Source: Kibdelosporangium sp040675465
GTDB taxonomy: Bacteria > Actinomycetota > Actinomycetes > Mycobacteriales > Pseudonocardiaceae
NCBI RefSeq assembly: GCF_040675465.1
Contig: NZ_JBFAPA010000014.1
Coordinates: forward strand, 264,906-328,905
DNA length: 64,000 nucleotides
Direction: 5' to 3'
Below are positions 1-8,343 of the stretch, piece after piece (the first letter of the stretch is position 1; each line of letters begins with the position of its first letter). The translations under genes and the position numbers were made by a program. Below the pieces are notes generated by a model. That model saw nothing but the letters and a program-made list of their open reading frames with translations. It made no database searches and was not told the origin of the DNA.

Positions 1-512
1 GACAGGATGACCGCGATCCCCGCCGCGGCGAGGAAAACGACGCGCCACCCGGCCAGCCCAGCGATCACGCCGCTGAAGATCCGGGCCACCAGGATCCCGG
101 TGATCAGACCGCTGACCACGATCCCGATCACCTTGCCCCGGGAGGCGTCGTCGGACAGATCCCCGGCCAGCGGGGCGAGGATCTGCCCGGACACCGTGGT
201 CACGCCGACCGCGGCGACGGCCAGGGTCAGCGTGACGAAACCCGGTGCGATGCCGCAGGCCGCCAGCGCGACGGCGGACAGCAGCATCATCAACGGCACC
301 AGGCGGCGGCGGTCCCGCAGGTCGCCCAGCGGGACGATGAACAGAATGCCGAGGGCGTAGCCGATCTGCGAGGCGGTCACCAGCAACCCCGCGGACTCCT
401 GCGGTACGCGCAGGTCCCGCGCGATCAGGTCGAGCAACGGCTGGGCGTAGTACAGGCTTCCGACCGCCGCGCCGCCCGCGATCGCGAACAACACCATCAG
501 CGACCGTGTCAT
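1..512 (-). CDS. MFS transporter, N-terminal part (runs off the window)
   Basis: The reverse strand encodes a protein starting MTRSLMVLFAIAGGAAVGSL and stays open to the window edge, giving about 170 residues of what is normally a ~400-residue permease. Several hydrophobic helices alternate with a basic loop, GDLRDRRRLVPL, which matches the loop 2-3 signature of major facilitator drug/sugar efflux proteins (GDxxDRRR). The first helices contain YYAQPLL, common in the YfcJ/DHA1-like branch. The start codon overlaps the stop of the aldo/keto reductase (ATGA at 512-509), so the two are probably cotranscribed and translationally coupled. The substrate cannot be read from the sequence. Confidence 0.85.
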   Translation of the reverse strand, partial: MTRSLMVLFAIAGGAAVGSLYYAQPLLDLIARDLRVPQESAGLLVTASQIGYALGILFIVPLGDLRDRRRLVPLMMLLSAVALAACGIAPGFVTLTLAVAAVGVTTVSGQILAPLAGDLSDDASRGKVIGIVVSGLITGILVARIFSGVIAGLAGWRVVFLAAAGIAVIL

Positions 513-1492
513 CGGATGCTTTGCGCGCTCATCGACGTCATGTTGGCGTACCGGTCACCGGCGGGCGGCTGGATCGCCGTCAACCGCGCCAGCTGTGCCT
601 CGCTGAGCCGCAGGTCGTCCGCGGCGGCGTTCTCGACCAGGCGGGACACCCGTTTCGTGCCGGGGATCGGCGCGATGTCGTTGCCCTGCGCCAAAAGCCA
701 CGCCAGCGCGACCTGTGCCGCGGTGGCGCCGACTTCCTTGGCCACGGCCTCGACCTCCTCGACGATCCGCAGGTTCGCCTGCAGGTTGCCGTCGGTGAAC
801 CGCGGGTTGGTCCGGCGGACGTCGTCCGCGGCCATCTCGTCGGTGGACCGGATCGCGCCGGTCAGGAAGCCGCGGCCGAGCGGGGAGTAGGGCACGAACC
901 CGATGCCCAGCTCCCGCAGCGCCGGCAGGACCTCGGCCTCCGGGTCCCGCGTCCACAGCGAGTACTCCGACTGCACCGCGGTGATCGGGTGCACGGCGTG
1001 CGCGCGGCGGATGACGTCAGCGCCGGCCTCGGACAGGCCGATGTGCCGGATCTTGCCGTCCCGCACCAGGTCGGCGAGAGCGCCGACGGTGTCCTCGATC
1101 GGCGTGCGCGGGTCCACGCGGTGCTGGTAGTAGAGGTCGACGTGGTCGACACCGAGCCGCTTGAGCGAGCCGTCGACCGCGGCGCGGATGTTCTCCGGGG
1201 TGCTGTCGAACATCCGCTCGCCGTTGTTCGGGTGGGAGATCATGCCGAACTTGGTGGCCAGCACGACCTCGTCCCGGCGGCCGGCGATGGCGCGTCCGAC
1301 GAGCTCCTCGTTGGTGTAGGGGCCGTAGACCTCGGCGGTGTCCACGAAGGTGACCCCGAGGTCCAGGGCTTTGTGGATGGTCCGGATCGCTTCCTCGTCA
1401 TCGCTCCCGGCACCGGTGTAGAAGGCCGACATCGACATGGCGCCGAGCCCGATCCGGGAGACGTCCAGCGAACCAAGGGAGATGTGCTTCAT
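509..1492 (-). CDS. Aldo/keto reductase
   Basis: A 327-residue NADPH-dependent oxidoreductase of the aldo/keto reductase superfamily, predicted to fold as a cytosolic TIM barrel that reduces carbonyl compounds. The catalytic tetrad is visible: Asp51 and Tyr56 in FVDTAEVYGPYTNEE, Lys81 in LATKFGM and His124 in LYYQHRVDP. The C-terminal cofactor loop IAPIPGTKRVSRLVENA is also present. I chose the ATG giving MKHISLGSLD because the family starts at this strand; the frame stays open further upstream but without recognisable sequence. It is divergent from an MmyB-type regulator about 100 bp away, which probably controls it, and its stop overlaps the start of an MFS permease. The natural substrate is unknown. 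Confidence 0.93.
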   Translation of the reverse strand: MKHISLGSLDVSRIGLGAMSMSAFYTGAGSDDEEAIRTIHKALDLGVTFVDTAEVYGPYTNEELVGRAIAGRRDEVVLATKFGMISHPNNGERMFDSTPENIRAAVDGSLKRLGVDHVDLYYQHRVDPRTPIEDTVGALADLVRDGKIRHIGLSEAGADVIRRAHAVHPITAVQSEYSLWTRDPEAEVLPALRELGIGFVPYSPLGRGFLTGAIRSTDEMAADDVRRTNPRFTDGNLQANLRIVEEVEAVAKEVGATAAQVALAWLLAQGNDIAPIPGTKRVSRLVENAAADDLRLSEAQLARLTAIQPPAGDRYANMTSMSAQSIR

Positions 1493-1594
1493 GTCCTCGA
1501 CGCTAACGCCCAGGTCGCGCGGGTACCTGGCCGAGCTGCACCCTGGTTGCCGCACACCCACCCTCTCGGCCGGGACGCCACCTAACATCGGACT

Positions 1595-2443
1595 ATGAGC
1601 GAGAACCAGCTGGGCACGTTCCTGAAGGCGCGGCGCGCGAGCGTCAAGCCGGAGGAGGCCGGGCTGCCGCGCACCGGGACGCGCCGGGTGCCGGGCCTGC
1701 GCCGGGAGGAGGTCGCCTCGCTGGCCGGGCTGAGCGTCGACTACTACACCCGGCTCGAACAGGGCCGTGAGCAGCACCCCTCACCCAGCGTGTTGAACGC
1801 GCTCGCCCAGGTCCTGCGGCTGAGCCCCGACGCGCAGAGATATCTGTTCGCCATCGCCACCGCGGGCCCCCGCGTCCAGCCCCGCCACGCCAAGGTCTCG
1901 GACAACCTCATCGCCCTGATCAGCGAACTGACGGACCACCCCGTCGTGATCATGGACGACATGTACAACGTCGTGGCACACAACCACCTGGGCCGCGCCA
2001 TCTACGCAGGCCACCAGCACAGCGACAACATCGCGCGGCTGATCTTCCTCGACCCCGGCGGCCGCACGTTCTACCGCGACTGGAACCGCATCGCCTGGGC
2101 CACCGTCGCGGGCATCCGCGCCGCCGCAACCCACTACCCGGGGCACTCCGGGCTGCTCGCGCTGATCGGGGAACTCACGGTGCGCAGCGAGGAGTTCAGC
2201 AAACGCTGGGCCAAGGCCGAAGTCCAGGAGAAGACCACCGGCCACGTCCAGTACCACCACCCCATCGTCGGCGACCTCGACCTCAACTACGAAACCCTCC
2301 GCCTCAACGGCACCGACCTCCTGATGAAGATGTTCCGCGCCGAACCCGCCACCGAAATGGCCGACAAACTGGCCATGCTCGGCAGCATCACCGCCGAGGA
2401 TCAAATCGAGGCGCCGGAGGACCTCAACTCCCGAAAGCCGTAG
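1595..2443 (+). CDS. XRE-family regulator with MmyB-like ligand-binding domain
   Basis: A 282-residue DNA-binding regulator. Residues about 5-75 form a Cro/C1-type helix-turn-helix. The stretch TRRVPGLRREEVASLAGLSV followed by YYTRLEQGRE is the hallmark of the MmyB group. The remainder (about 95-270) matches the MmyB-like PAS-type ligand-binding domain in length and in the pattern DDMYNVVAHN ... WNRIAW. Such proteins commonly sit divergent from a small oxidoreductase gene and repress it until a ligand binds; here the divergent gene is an aldo/keto reductase. The effector cannot be inferred. Confidence 0.9.
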   Translation: MSENQLGTFLKARRASVKPEEAGLPRTGTRRVPGLRREEVASLAGLSVDYYTRLEQGREQHPSPSVLNALAQVLRLSPDAQRYLFAIATAGPRVQPRHAKVSDNLIALISELTDHPVVIMDDMYNVVAHNHLGRAIYAGHQHSDNIARLIFLDPGGRTFYRDWNRIAWATVAGIRAAATHYPGHSGLLALIGELTVRSEEFSKRWAKAEVQEKTTGHVQYHHPIVGDLDLNYETLRLNGTDLLMKMFRAEPATEMADKLAMLGSITAEDQIEAPEDLNSRKP

Positions 2444-2485
2444 CCCGTCACGCAACGCACCTGATGGGCGATCAATCCCGGCGGT

Positions 2486-2503
2486 AAGATCGTTAATGAT
2501 CTT
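2486..2503. promoter_or_regulatory. Inverted repeat upstream of hypothetical gene
   Basis: AAGATC-GTTAAT-GATCTT is a perfect 6-bp inverted repeat with a 6-base spacer, in the 136-bp gap between the MmyB regulator and the small hypothetical gene. It has no U-run, so it looks more like an operator than a terminator. An alternative ATG for the next gene (2496) lies inside it, which argues against that start. Confidence 0.35.
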
Positions 2504-2579
2504 CGCGGCGGAGGGACGCAGGTCTCGCAGATCGAGGACACGTCGCTCAGCGTGCCGGAGCGTACGACTGCGGACAACG

Positions 2580-3023
2580 ATGATGGAAGCCCGGCCGGGA
2601 AACAGCCAAGAGCAGAAACAGGCCGAGCGCATCATGCTCGAACTGCTCGGAGAACGGTTGGGCGTGGTCCTGGGCCCGCGGCGGATTCCGCTCGGCGACG
2701 GGGTCCGGGTGGAAGTTGATGGTGCCGATGCGGATTTGTCGATCCTCGTTGAGGCGTGGGCTCATCACGGTCCGCCGAAGGTCGCTCAGAAGTACAAGGT
2801 CCTCACAGATGCTTTCAAATTGATGTATGTCGCCTCGACGCTGCCGCACTCGCCTCGGCTGATCTTGTGTCTGTGTGACCCGGAAGCCGCTCGGCACTTC
2901 ACCACAGCGCGGTCGTGGGCTGCACAGGCCTTGCGCAAGTACGGAATCCAGGTAGAGCTGGTCCAGCTTCCGGCCGACGTCAGCGCGGCGGTTCTTGCGG
3001 CTCAGCGGCGTCAGTTCCGGTAG
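2580..3023 (+). CDS. Hypothetical protein, possible nuclease-like fold
   Basis: A 147-residue protein of no family I can name with certainty. The core reads DADLSILVEAWAHHGPPKVA followed by QKYKVLTDAFKL: strand, acidic residue, then a helix rich in Lys/Gln. A later strand, RLILCLCD, is followed by a C-terminal segment QVELVQLPAD. This order of an Asp and Glu on adjacent strands plus a Q/K helix is reminiscent of compact PD-(D/E)xK folds, but the canonical ExK is ExW here, so this is only a suggestion. The start at 2580 avoids an Arg-rich, unlikely N-terminus; no clear ribosome site is visible. The stop abuts the convergent TraB-like gene without a gap. Confidence 0.6.
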   Translation: MMEARPGNSQEQKQAERIMLELLGERLGVVLGPRRIPLGDGVRVEVDGADADLSILVEAWAHHGPPKVAQKYKVLTDAFKLMYVASTLPHSPRLILCLCDPEAARHFTTARSWAAQALRKYGIQVELVQLPADVSAAVLAAQRRQFR

Positions 3024-3677
3024 TCAGTAGTCAAAAACCGTGAGCCATTCGGCGGAGGTGACGACGTAGTCCAGGGTGGACATCAGGTGGGTGATGAGGG
3101 TGGGGATGTGGGCGGCGCCGTAGACGATGGCGATGTTGAGGTGGTCGTTGTGGTGGGTGGTGTGGAGGTTGGTGATCGCTTGGGTGAGGAGGGCGTCGCG
3201 TTCGTCGTTGATCAGGCGGTCCGTGGCGCTGGTGGGGTCGAACTGGTCGATGTCGGTGTCGTCGTTGGTGACGAGGTGGCGGGCCAGGTGTTCGCGGGTG
3301 GCGAAGGTGCGCAGGTAGAGGGCGCTGAGGGGGATCATGGCGCGTTCGAGGAACGGGAGTTGGCGCCATTTCCGGTCGAACTCGTCGCCGGGCATGTCCG
3401 GCCACACGATGGGCACGCCGACCTCGACCATCTCGTAGGACTGCCCGACCAGGCCCAGGCGGGCGGCGACGCGGGACGGGCGTGACGATGAACCCGGACG
3501 GCCGCCCTCGGCGACGATCAGGTCGTGCTCGCGCAACCGCCGTGACACCTCGGCGTAGAACGACGCCTCACCCAGGTGGATCATCGGGTACAGCGTGAAC
3601 CGCAGTGGTGCCGACCGCCGCGTCAGTACACAAACGGCGGACCGCAAGCCCATCAGGCCCGCCTCGACGACGTCCAT
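3024..3677 (-). CDS. TraB/Tiki-superfamily-like protein
   Basis: A 217-residue protein resembling the TraB/PrgY/GumN (Tiki-like) superfamily of erythromycin-esterase-fold metallohydrolase relatives. The N-terminal strand-helix FTLYPMIHLGEASFYAEVSR followed by LREHDLIVAEGG parallels the family's GTxHVG...FY...L...D.V..E.. signature. The C-terminal NIAIVYGAAHIPTLITHL parallels the second conserved motif (VGAGHLPGL). Biochemical roles in this group are poorly known. Its ATG overlaps the stop of the alpha/beta hydrolase by one base (TGATG), so the pair is translationally coupled. The family call rests on pattern similarity only. Confidence 0.6.
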   Translation of the reverse strand: MDVVEAGLMGLRSAVCVLTRRSAPLRFTLYPMIHLGEASFYAEVSRRLREHDLIVAEGGRPGSSSRPSRVAARLGLVGQSYEMVEVGVPIVWPDMPGDEFDRKWRQLPFLERAMIPLSALYLRTFATREHLARHLVTNDDTDIDQFDPTSATDRLINDERDALLTQAITNLHTTHHNDHLNIAIVYGAAHIPTLITHLMSTLDYVVTSAEWLTVFDY

Positions 3678-4369
3678 CAGCCCAGGAAGTCGATCATCGC
3701 GGCCGCCAGCGCAGGGCTGCCCATAACGGTGAAGTGGTTCCCGGGAACCTCGACGAACCGCGCATTCGGCAACGCATCAGCCAGCCCTGAACCGGAGACA
3801 TCCGCATCCCCGGCCGCCACCAGAACAGGCGTCCTGACCTGCGACAACTCAGAAACGGACGTAGGCACCAGCGAGTCAAGCACGAGCAGCGAAGTCCGCG
3901 GATCAACCCCGGCCTGCCCGAACCAGTAAGCCTGCTGCCCCTCGGGAGTGTCCGGATCAAGCGGCGAACCAGCGGCCATCGCGGTCAGCGCCCGTCGCCG
4001 AACACCTCCACCCTGCGGCGAGCGAGTGACCGCATCAAGCCCCTGACCAGCGATAACAGCCGCAACCGGCCGAGCCCCGCGCACCAGCATCCGCAAAGCC
4101 ACCCGAGCACCCAGCGAGTACCCGCCCAACCAGTACGAGTCCAGCGAAGCGACCAGCTCAAGCCCGTCGTCCACCAGCACATCGGGCGGATAGGGCCCCT
4201 GCACGTTGTCTCCATGCCCGCGGAGGTCCGGCAGGATCACCCGGAAGCCCTGGGCGGCCAGCGCCGAAGCGGGCCCATGAGAGATCAACTGCTCGCCTGA
4301 AGCCCCGAACCCGTGCAGCAGCACGAGCGGCCTACCAGCGCCAATCGACCGTACGTCCCCCATAGCCAC
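3677..4369 (-). CDS. Alpha/beta hydrolase
   Basis: A 230-residue cytosolic alpha/beta hydrolase. The oxyanion motif LVLLHGFGASGE is at about 16-26. The nucleophile elbow GYSLG carries Ser85, the acid is Asp188 in AAGDADVSG, and the histidine is His212 in VPGNHF, so the triad is complete. The substrate is not evident; similar small enzymes are esterases or lactonases. It begins about 60 bp from the divergently transcribed cytochrome P450, with a palindromic operator between them, and overlaps the TraB-like gene downstream. All three may therefore be regulated together. Confidence 0.9.
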   Translation of the reverse strand: MAMGDVRSIGAGRPLVLLHGFGASGEQLISHGPASALAAQGFRVILPDLRGHGDNVQGPYPPDVLVDDGLELVASLDSYWLGGYSLGARVALRMLVRGARPVAAVIAGQGLDAVTRSPQGGGVRRRALTAMAAGSPLDPDTPEGQQAYWFGQAGVDPRTSLLVLDSLVPTSVSELSQVRTPVLVAAGDADVSGSGLADALPNARFVEVPGNHFTVMGSPALAAAMIDFLG

Positions 4370-4385
4370 AGCCTACCGAGCAGTT

Positions 4386-4412
4386 TCATATGATATGAGC
4401 ATCTGATCTCAT
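4386..4412. promoter_or_regulatory. Palindromic operator between hydrolase and P450 genes
   Basis: An AT-rich patch in a GC-rich background carries TCATATGA (4386-4393, perfect palindrome) followed by ATGAG-N8-CTCAT (4395-4412). The second element has the geometry of PadR- or TetR-type operators. It fills most of the 59-bp divergent intergenic space, so a bound repressor would block both promoters. No cognate regulator is adjacent. Confidence 0.5.
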
Positions 4413-4428
4413 CATCTGAAGGGGACCC

Positions 4429-5550
4429 ATGGACGTTCCGGAGATCGACGCAAGTGACCCGGCAGTGCTCAACGACCCGTTCACCGCGTACGGCAAAGCC
4501 CGCGACCAGGCCCCGCTCGCGCGGTTACGGATCCCGGGGATGGGTGCATGGTGGGTCGTGACCAGGCATGACACCGTCAAGGCGATGCTGGCCGACCCGA
4601 GGTTCGAGCTGAGCTCGGCGAGCTTCATGCGGCCGCCGGGCATTCCCGACCGCTACCTGCCCTACATGCGCACCTTGTCCGAAATGGACGGCCCGGACCA
4701 CCGCCGGCTCCGGCGCCTGGTCGCGCCCGCGTTCACCCCGAGGCGCGCGGAGGAGTTCCGCCCGAGGATCGTCCCGATCGTCGACGCCCTGCTCGACGAC
4801 GAACCCCAGGACCTCGTCCGCGACTTCGCCCAGCCGCTGCCGATGGACGTGATCTGCGAGTTCGTCGGCATTCCGCCCGAAGACCGGCCGAGGTGGCGCG
4901 AGTACGGCGCCGCGATCGCCGCCGGGTACGGCCCGGGTTTCGCCGAGGCCATCCCCGGGATCATGGACGACACCCTGGCCGCCATAACCCAGCGCCGCGA
5001 GGAACCCGCCGACGACCTGGCGTCCTTCCTGATCCAGGCGAACGAGGACGAACGCCTCACCGACACCGAGATCGTCAGCCTGGTCTGGCACCTGGTCCTG
5101 GCCGGGCAGACCCCGGCGAACCTGATCACCAACGCCGTCGAGCTGATGCTGACCCAGCAGGTCAAGGAGATCAACGTCGACGAGCTGATGCGCTTCTGCA
5201 GCCCCCAGTTGCTCACCGCGCCCCGCTACGCGAAGGAGGACGTCGAGCTCGAAGGGATCCTGATCCGCAAGGGCGACGCCGTGACCACGGCCATGGTGGC
5301 CGCCAACCGCGATCCCCAGGTCTTCGAGCACCCGGAGACGTTCGACGTCACGCGCCAGGCGACCGGCCATGTCGGCTTCGGGCACGGCCCGCACTTCTGC
5401 CTCGGCGCCGCCCTCGCCCGCGTCGAGACGGAGGTCGCGCTGACCCGGCTGTTCGAGCGTTTCCCCAGCTTGCGGTTGGGTGAGGGGGTCGAGCGTACGC
5501 CCGACGGCGGCACTTGGCGGCTGACCGCGCTGCCCGTGAAAGGTTCGTGA
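4429..5550 (+). CDS. Cytochrome P450 (CYP)
   Basis: A 373-residue soluble bacterial P450 monooxygenase. The heme-binding loop is FGHGPHFCLGAALAR with Cys324 as thiolate ligand. The K-helix ExxR appears as ELMR, and the C-helix region has the usual DGPDHRRLRRLVAPAFTPRR. The I-helix oxygen-activation motif is LAGQTPANLI, where the usual AG(G/A)(D/E)T acid is replaced by Gln. A SD-like AAGGGGA precedes the ATG. There is no adjacent ferredoxin, so redox partners must be encoded elsewhere. The CYP family and substrate cannot be assigned from sequence alone. It is divergent from a hydrolase with a shared operator. Confidence 0.95.
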   Translation: MDVPEIDASDPAVLNDPFTAYGKARDQAPLARLRIPGMGAWWVVTRHDTVKAMLADPRFELSSASFMRPPGIPDRYLPYMRTLSEMDGPDHRRLRRLVAPAFTPRRAEEFRPRIVPIVDALLDDEPQDLVRDFAQPLPMDVICEFVGIPPEDRPRWREYGAAIAAGYGPGFAEAIPGIMDDTLAAITQRREEPADDLASFLIQANEDERLTDTEIVSLVWHLVLAGQTPANLITNAVELMLTQQVKEINVDELMRFCSPQLLTAPRYAKEDVELEGILIRKGDAVTTAMVAANRDPQVFEHPETFDVTRQATGHVGFGHGPHFCLGAALARVETEVALTRLFERFPSLRLGEGVERTPDGGTWRLTALPVKGS

Positions 5551-5616
5551 AAGGCCGCCCCGTAACTATGTCTCGTGTGGCCTGCTGGGGGTAGGCCAAG
5601 GGCGTTGGGGGGCGAC

Positions 5617-7281
5617 GTGCTCGAGATGAAAGTGCTGGGAGCCTGGGCGGTCACGGACGGGCCAACCGAGGTTTCCGTCCCGCCAGGCCACCTGCGGTCG
5701 CTTTTGTCGGTACTCGTGCTGGCGGACGGTCAGCCGGTGCGGGTCGACACGTTGGCCGAGCAACTGTGGGGGGACCAGCAGCCGGCGAACGTACGGGGCA
5801 CGCTGTCCACGTACGTGACCCGGCTGCGGCGGTTGCTCGGCAGCGGCGCCATCACCTCCTACCCGGGCGGCGGGTACTCGCTGTCCGGCGCCGGTCAGAC
5901 TGTTGACCTGCACCGGTTCCGTGAACTGCTGCGTCAGGCCCGGGAGGCGCAGTCCTCGGACGACGAGCTGGACCGGCTGACCGAGGCGCTCGGGCTGTGG
6001 CGGGGCCGGCCGTTCACCGGGGTGGACTGCGGCTGGCTGGAACGGGACATCGTGCCGGGCCTGACCGAGGAGTGGTTCACCGCGACCGAGCGGCGGATCG
6101 ACCTCGAACTGGCCCGCGGCCGCTCCAGCGAGCTGATCGCCGAACTGTGGCAGCTGACCAACAGCTACTCGTTCCGGGAGTCGTTGTGGCTGCGGCTGAT
6201 CGGCGCCCTGCACCGGGCCGGCCGGCGGGCCGACGCGCTCGCGGCCTACCGGCGGGTGCACACGATCCTGCGGGACGACCTTGGCATCGATCCCGGGGCG
6301 GAACTGCAACGGCTGCACCAGATCGTGCTGCGCGGCGACCGGCCTGCCGCGAGCAAGGGCCCGCACCAGCTGCCACCCGGCCGCGCCCGGTTCACCGGCC
6401 GCGCCACCGACCTGTCCGCACTGGACCGAATGTTGTCCACAATGGACAGAAATGCCATCGTCACCATCGACGGCCCGGCCGGGATGGGCAAGACCGCGCT
6501 GGCCGTGCACTGGGCCCACCGGATCGCCGCCCGCTACCCGGATGTCCAGCTGTACCTGGATCTCAAGGGCTACTCACGGGACACCCCGGTCACGGCCGCC
6601 GCCGCGCTGAAGACCGTGCTCCAGTCGCTGGGCGTGCCCGGCGAACGGATTCCGCCGCAGCTGCACGAGAGATCCGCCTTGCTGCGCACCACTTTGGCGG
6701 GGCGGCGGACGTTGCTGTTGCTGGACAACGCCCGTGACGCCGCTCAGGTCCGGCCGTTGCTGCCCGGCCCGGGCAGCCTCGCGATCATCACCAGCCGCAA
6801 CCAGTTGCGTGGTCTGTCCATCAAGGACGGTGCCGCGCGGTGGACGGTCGGCCGGCTGACCCAGAGCGAGGCTCTCGACCTGCTGACCGCCGGGATGAGC
6901 GTCGTGGACACCGCGGCGGCCACCAGGATCGTCGAGCTGTGCGACCGGCTTCCGCTGGCCCTGGCCATTGCCGCCGAACGCGCCCGCAGCGCGGGCAGCA
7001 TGGCCGAGGCGCTGACCGACGGCAGCCTGGACGACTTCAGCTTCGGTGAGGAAGACCTCCGAGAGGCCTTGACCTGGTCCTACCGGATGCTGGATCCCTG
7101 TGCCGCGGCCACTTTCCGCACGTTCAACCGGTACACGGCGCAGGCTCGCGTGCTGGACCGGCTGGTGGAGGAGAACCTGGTGGACCACGCCCAGGGCCGC
7201 TACGAGATGCACCGCCTCACGCGTCTCTACGCGGCCGAGGGCCCGGTCCAGTGGTCAGTCGCCGAACTCCTTGCGAACTAA
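5617..7281 (+). CDS. Short SARP/AfsR-type transcriptional regulator (BTAD + NB-ARC)
   Basis: A 554-residue regulator. Residues about 1-90 form an OmpR-like winged helix (MKVLGAWAV ... TLSTYVTRLRRLLG ... YPGGGYSL). Residues about 95-240 are the bacterial transcriptional activation domain, ending in LGIDPGAELQRLHQIVL. From about 260 an NB-ARC ATPase begins, with Walker A GPAGMGKTA and LLLLDNARDA as Walker B. The protein stops soon after the winged-helix linker (YEMHRLTRLYAAEG) and has no TPR array, unlike the long regulator at 10972-13965. I chose GTG 5617, preceded by a G-rich ribosome site, though ATG 5626 is possible. Members activate specialised-metabolite genes; no obvious target cluster adjoins. 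The 3' end overlaps the convergent gene by 27 bp. Confidence 0.9.
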   Translation: MLEMKVLGAWAVTDGPTEVSVPPGHLRSLLSVLVLADGQPVRVDTLAEQLWGDQQPANVRGTLSTYVTRLRRLLGSGAITSYPGGGYSLSGAGQTVDLHRFRELLRQAREAQSSDDELDRLTEALGLWRGRPFTGVDCGWLERDIVPGLTEEWFTATERRIDLELARGRSSELIAELWQLTNSYSFRESLWLRLIGALHRAGRRADALAAYRRVHTILRDDLGIDPGAELQRLHQIVLRGDRPAASKGPHQLPPGRARFTGRATDLSALDRMLSTMDRNAIVTIDGPAGMGKTALAVHWAHRIAARYPDVQLYLDLKGYSRDTPVTAAAALKTVLQSLGVPGERIPPQLHERSALLRTTLAGRRTLLLLDNARDAAQVRPLLPGPGSLAIITSRNQLRGLSIKDGAARWTVGRLTQSEALDLLTAGMSVVDTAAATRIVELCDRLPLALAIAAERARSAGSMAEALTDGSLDDFSFGEEDLREALTWSYRMLDPCAAATFRTFNRYTAQARVLDRLVEENLVDHAQGRYEMHRLTRLYAAEGPVQWSVAELLAN

Positions 7282-8289
7282 CGGAAGCACCTCGGTGCCG
7301 AGCAGCTCGATGGCGGTCATCACCTTGGCGTGCGGCACCCCGGCCCAGTCCATCTGCATCGCATACCGGTCCGCGCCAACGAGTTTGCCGACCTCGATGA
7401 TCCGCTCGGCGACCTCCTGCGGGCTGCCGGTGAACAACGCCTGGGCGCCGCGCGTGGCCGCGTCGTAGTCGGCCCGCGACGGCAGCGGCCAGCCGCGCGC
7501 CTGCGAGCCGTACTTCATGACCTCCATCCAGTACGGGAAGAAGGTCTCCTTGGCGCCCTGGGAGGTTCGCTCGATGAACCCGATCGCGCCCATCGTCACG
7601 TGCAGGTTCTCGTCGCTGTGCTCGCCCGCGGCCCCGGCCCGGCGGTACAGGTCGACCAGGGGCGCGAACCGTTCCGGCTGACCGCCGATGACGGCGTAGA
7701 CCACTGGCAGGCCAAGCAGACCCGCCCGGATGGACGACTCGGGGTTACCGCCCGTGCCCACTGAGATGCGCAGCCGTTCGCGGTAGGGCCGCGGCAGCAC
7801 GCGCACGTTCTCCAAAGGTGGCCGGAACTTGCCAGACCAGGTGACCGGGTCGTTGCGGTCGATGGTCAGCAGCAGCGCGAGTTTCTCCTCGAACAGCTCG
7901 TCGTAGTCCGACAACTTCGCGCCGAACAACGGGAACGACTCGGTGAACGAGCCGCGCCCGGCCAGCAGCTCCGCGCGGCCGCGGCTGAGCTGGTCGAGCG
8001 TGGTGAACTGCTGGTACACCCGGACCGGGTCCTCGGTGCTGAGCACGGTCACCGCGCTGGACAGGGTGATGTTCTGGGTGATGCTGGCCGCGGCCGCCAG
8101 GACGGTGCCGGGGTTGGAGATGGCGTACTGGTCCAGGTGGTGCTCACCCAGGCCGTACATGCCGATGCCCAGCTCATCGGCGAGCTTGATCCGCTCCAGG
8201 GTGTTGGCCAGCGCGTCGGCCACTGGCACCTGTTCGCCGGTGAGCGGGTCCGGTGCGCGGTCCCCGAAGCTGTAGATCCCGAGTTCCAT
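7255..8289 (-). CDS. LLM-class flavin-dependent oxidoreductase
   Basis: A 344-residue bacterial luciferase-like monooxygenase/reductase with a TIM barrel using FMN or F420. The N-terminus MELGIYSFGDRAPDP and the segment GEHHLDQYAISNPGTVLAA are typical of the subgroup often annotated as luciferase-like alkanal monooxygenase. The flavin-proximal motif ISVGTGGNPESSIRAG and C-terminal QMDWAGVPHAKVM also fit. ATG 8289 was chosen because the family begins with this strand; ATG 8307 (MTQDGD...) is an in-frame alternative. It is divergent from a DUF427 gene. The substrate is unknown. Confidence 0.92.
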   Translation of the reverse strand: MELGIYSFGDRAPDPLTGEQVPVADALANTLERIKLADELGIGMYGLGEHHLDQYAISNPGTVLAAAASITQNITLSSAVTVLSTEDPVRVYQQFTTLDQLSRGRAELLAGRGSFTESFPLFGAKLSDYDELFEEKLALLLTIDRNDPVTWSGKFRPPLENVRVLPRPYRERLRISVGTGGNPESSIRAGLLGLPVVYAVIGGQPERFAPLVDLYRRAGAAGEHSDENLHVTMGAIGFIERTSQGAKETFFPYWMEVMKYGSQARGWPLPSRADYDAATRGAQALFTGSPQEVAERIIEVGKLVGADRYAMQMDWAGVPHAKVMTAIELLGTEVLPLVRKEFGD

Positions 8290-8343
8290 GTCTCCATCCT
8301 GCGTCATCCGAACGCCCGGTGATCCCGGACTACAGTGGTTGAA

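Noticed and set aside
2496..2579. An earlier start for the small hypothetical gene
   Set aside because: It would begin inside a palindrome and add an Arg/Ser-only N-terminus with no resemblance to a protein domain.
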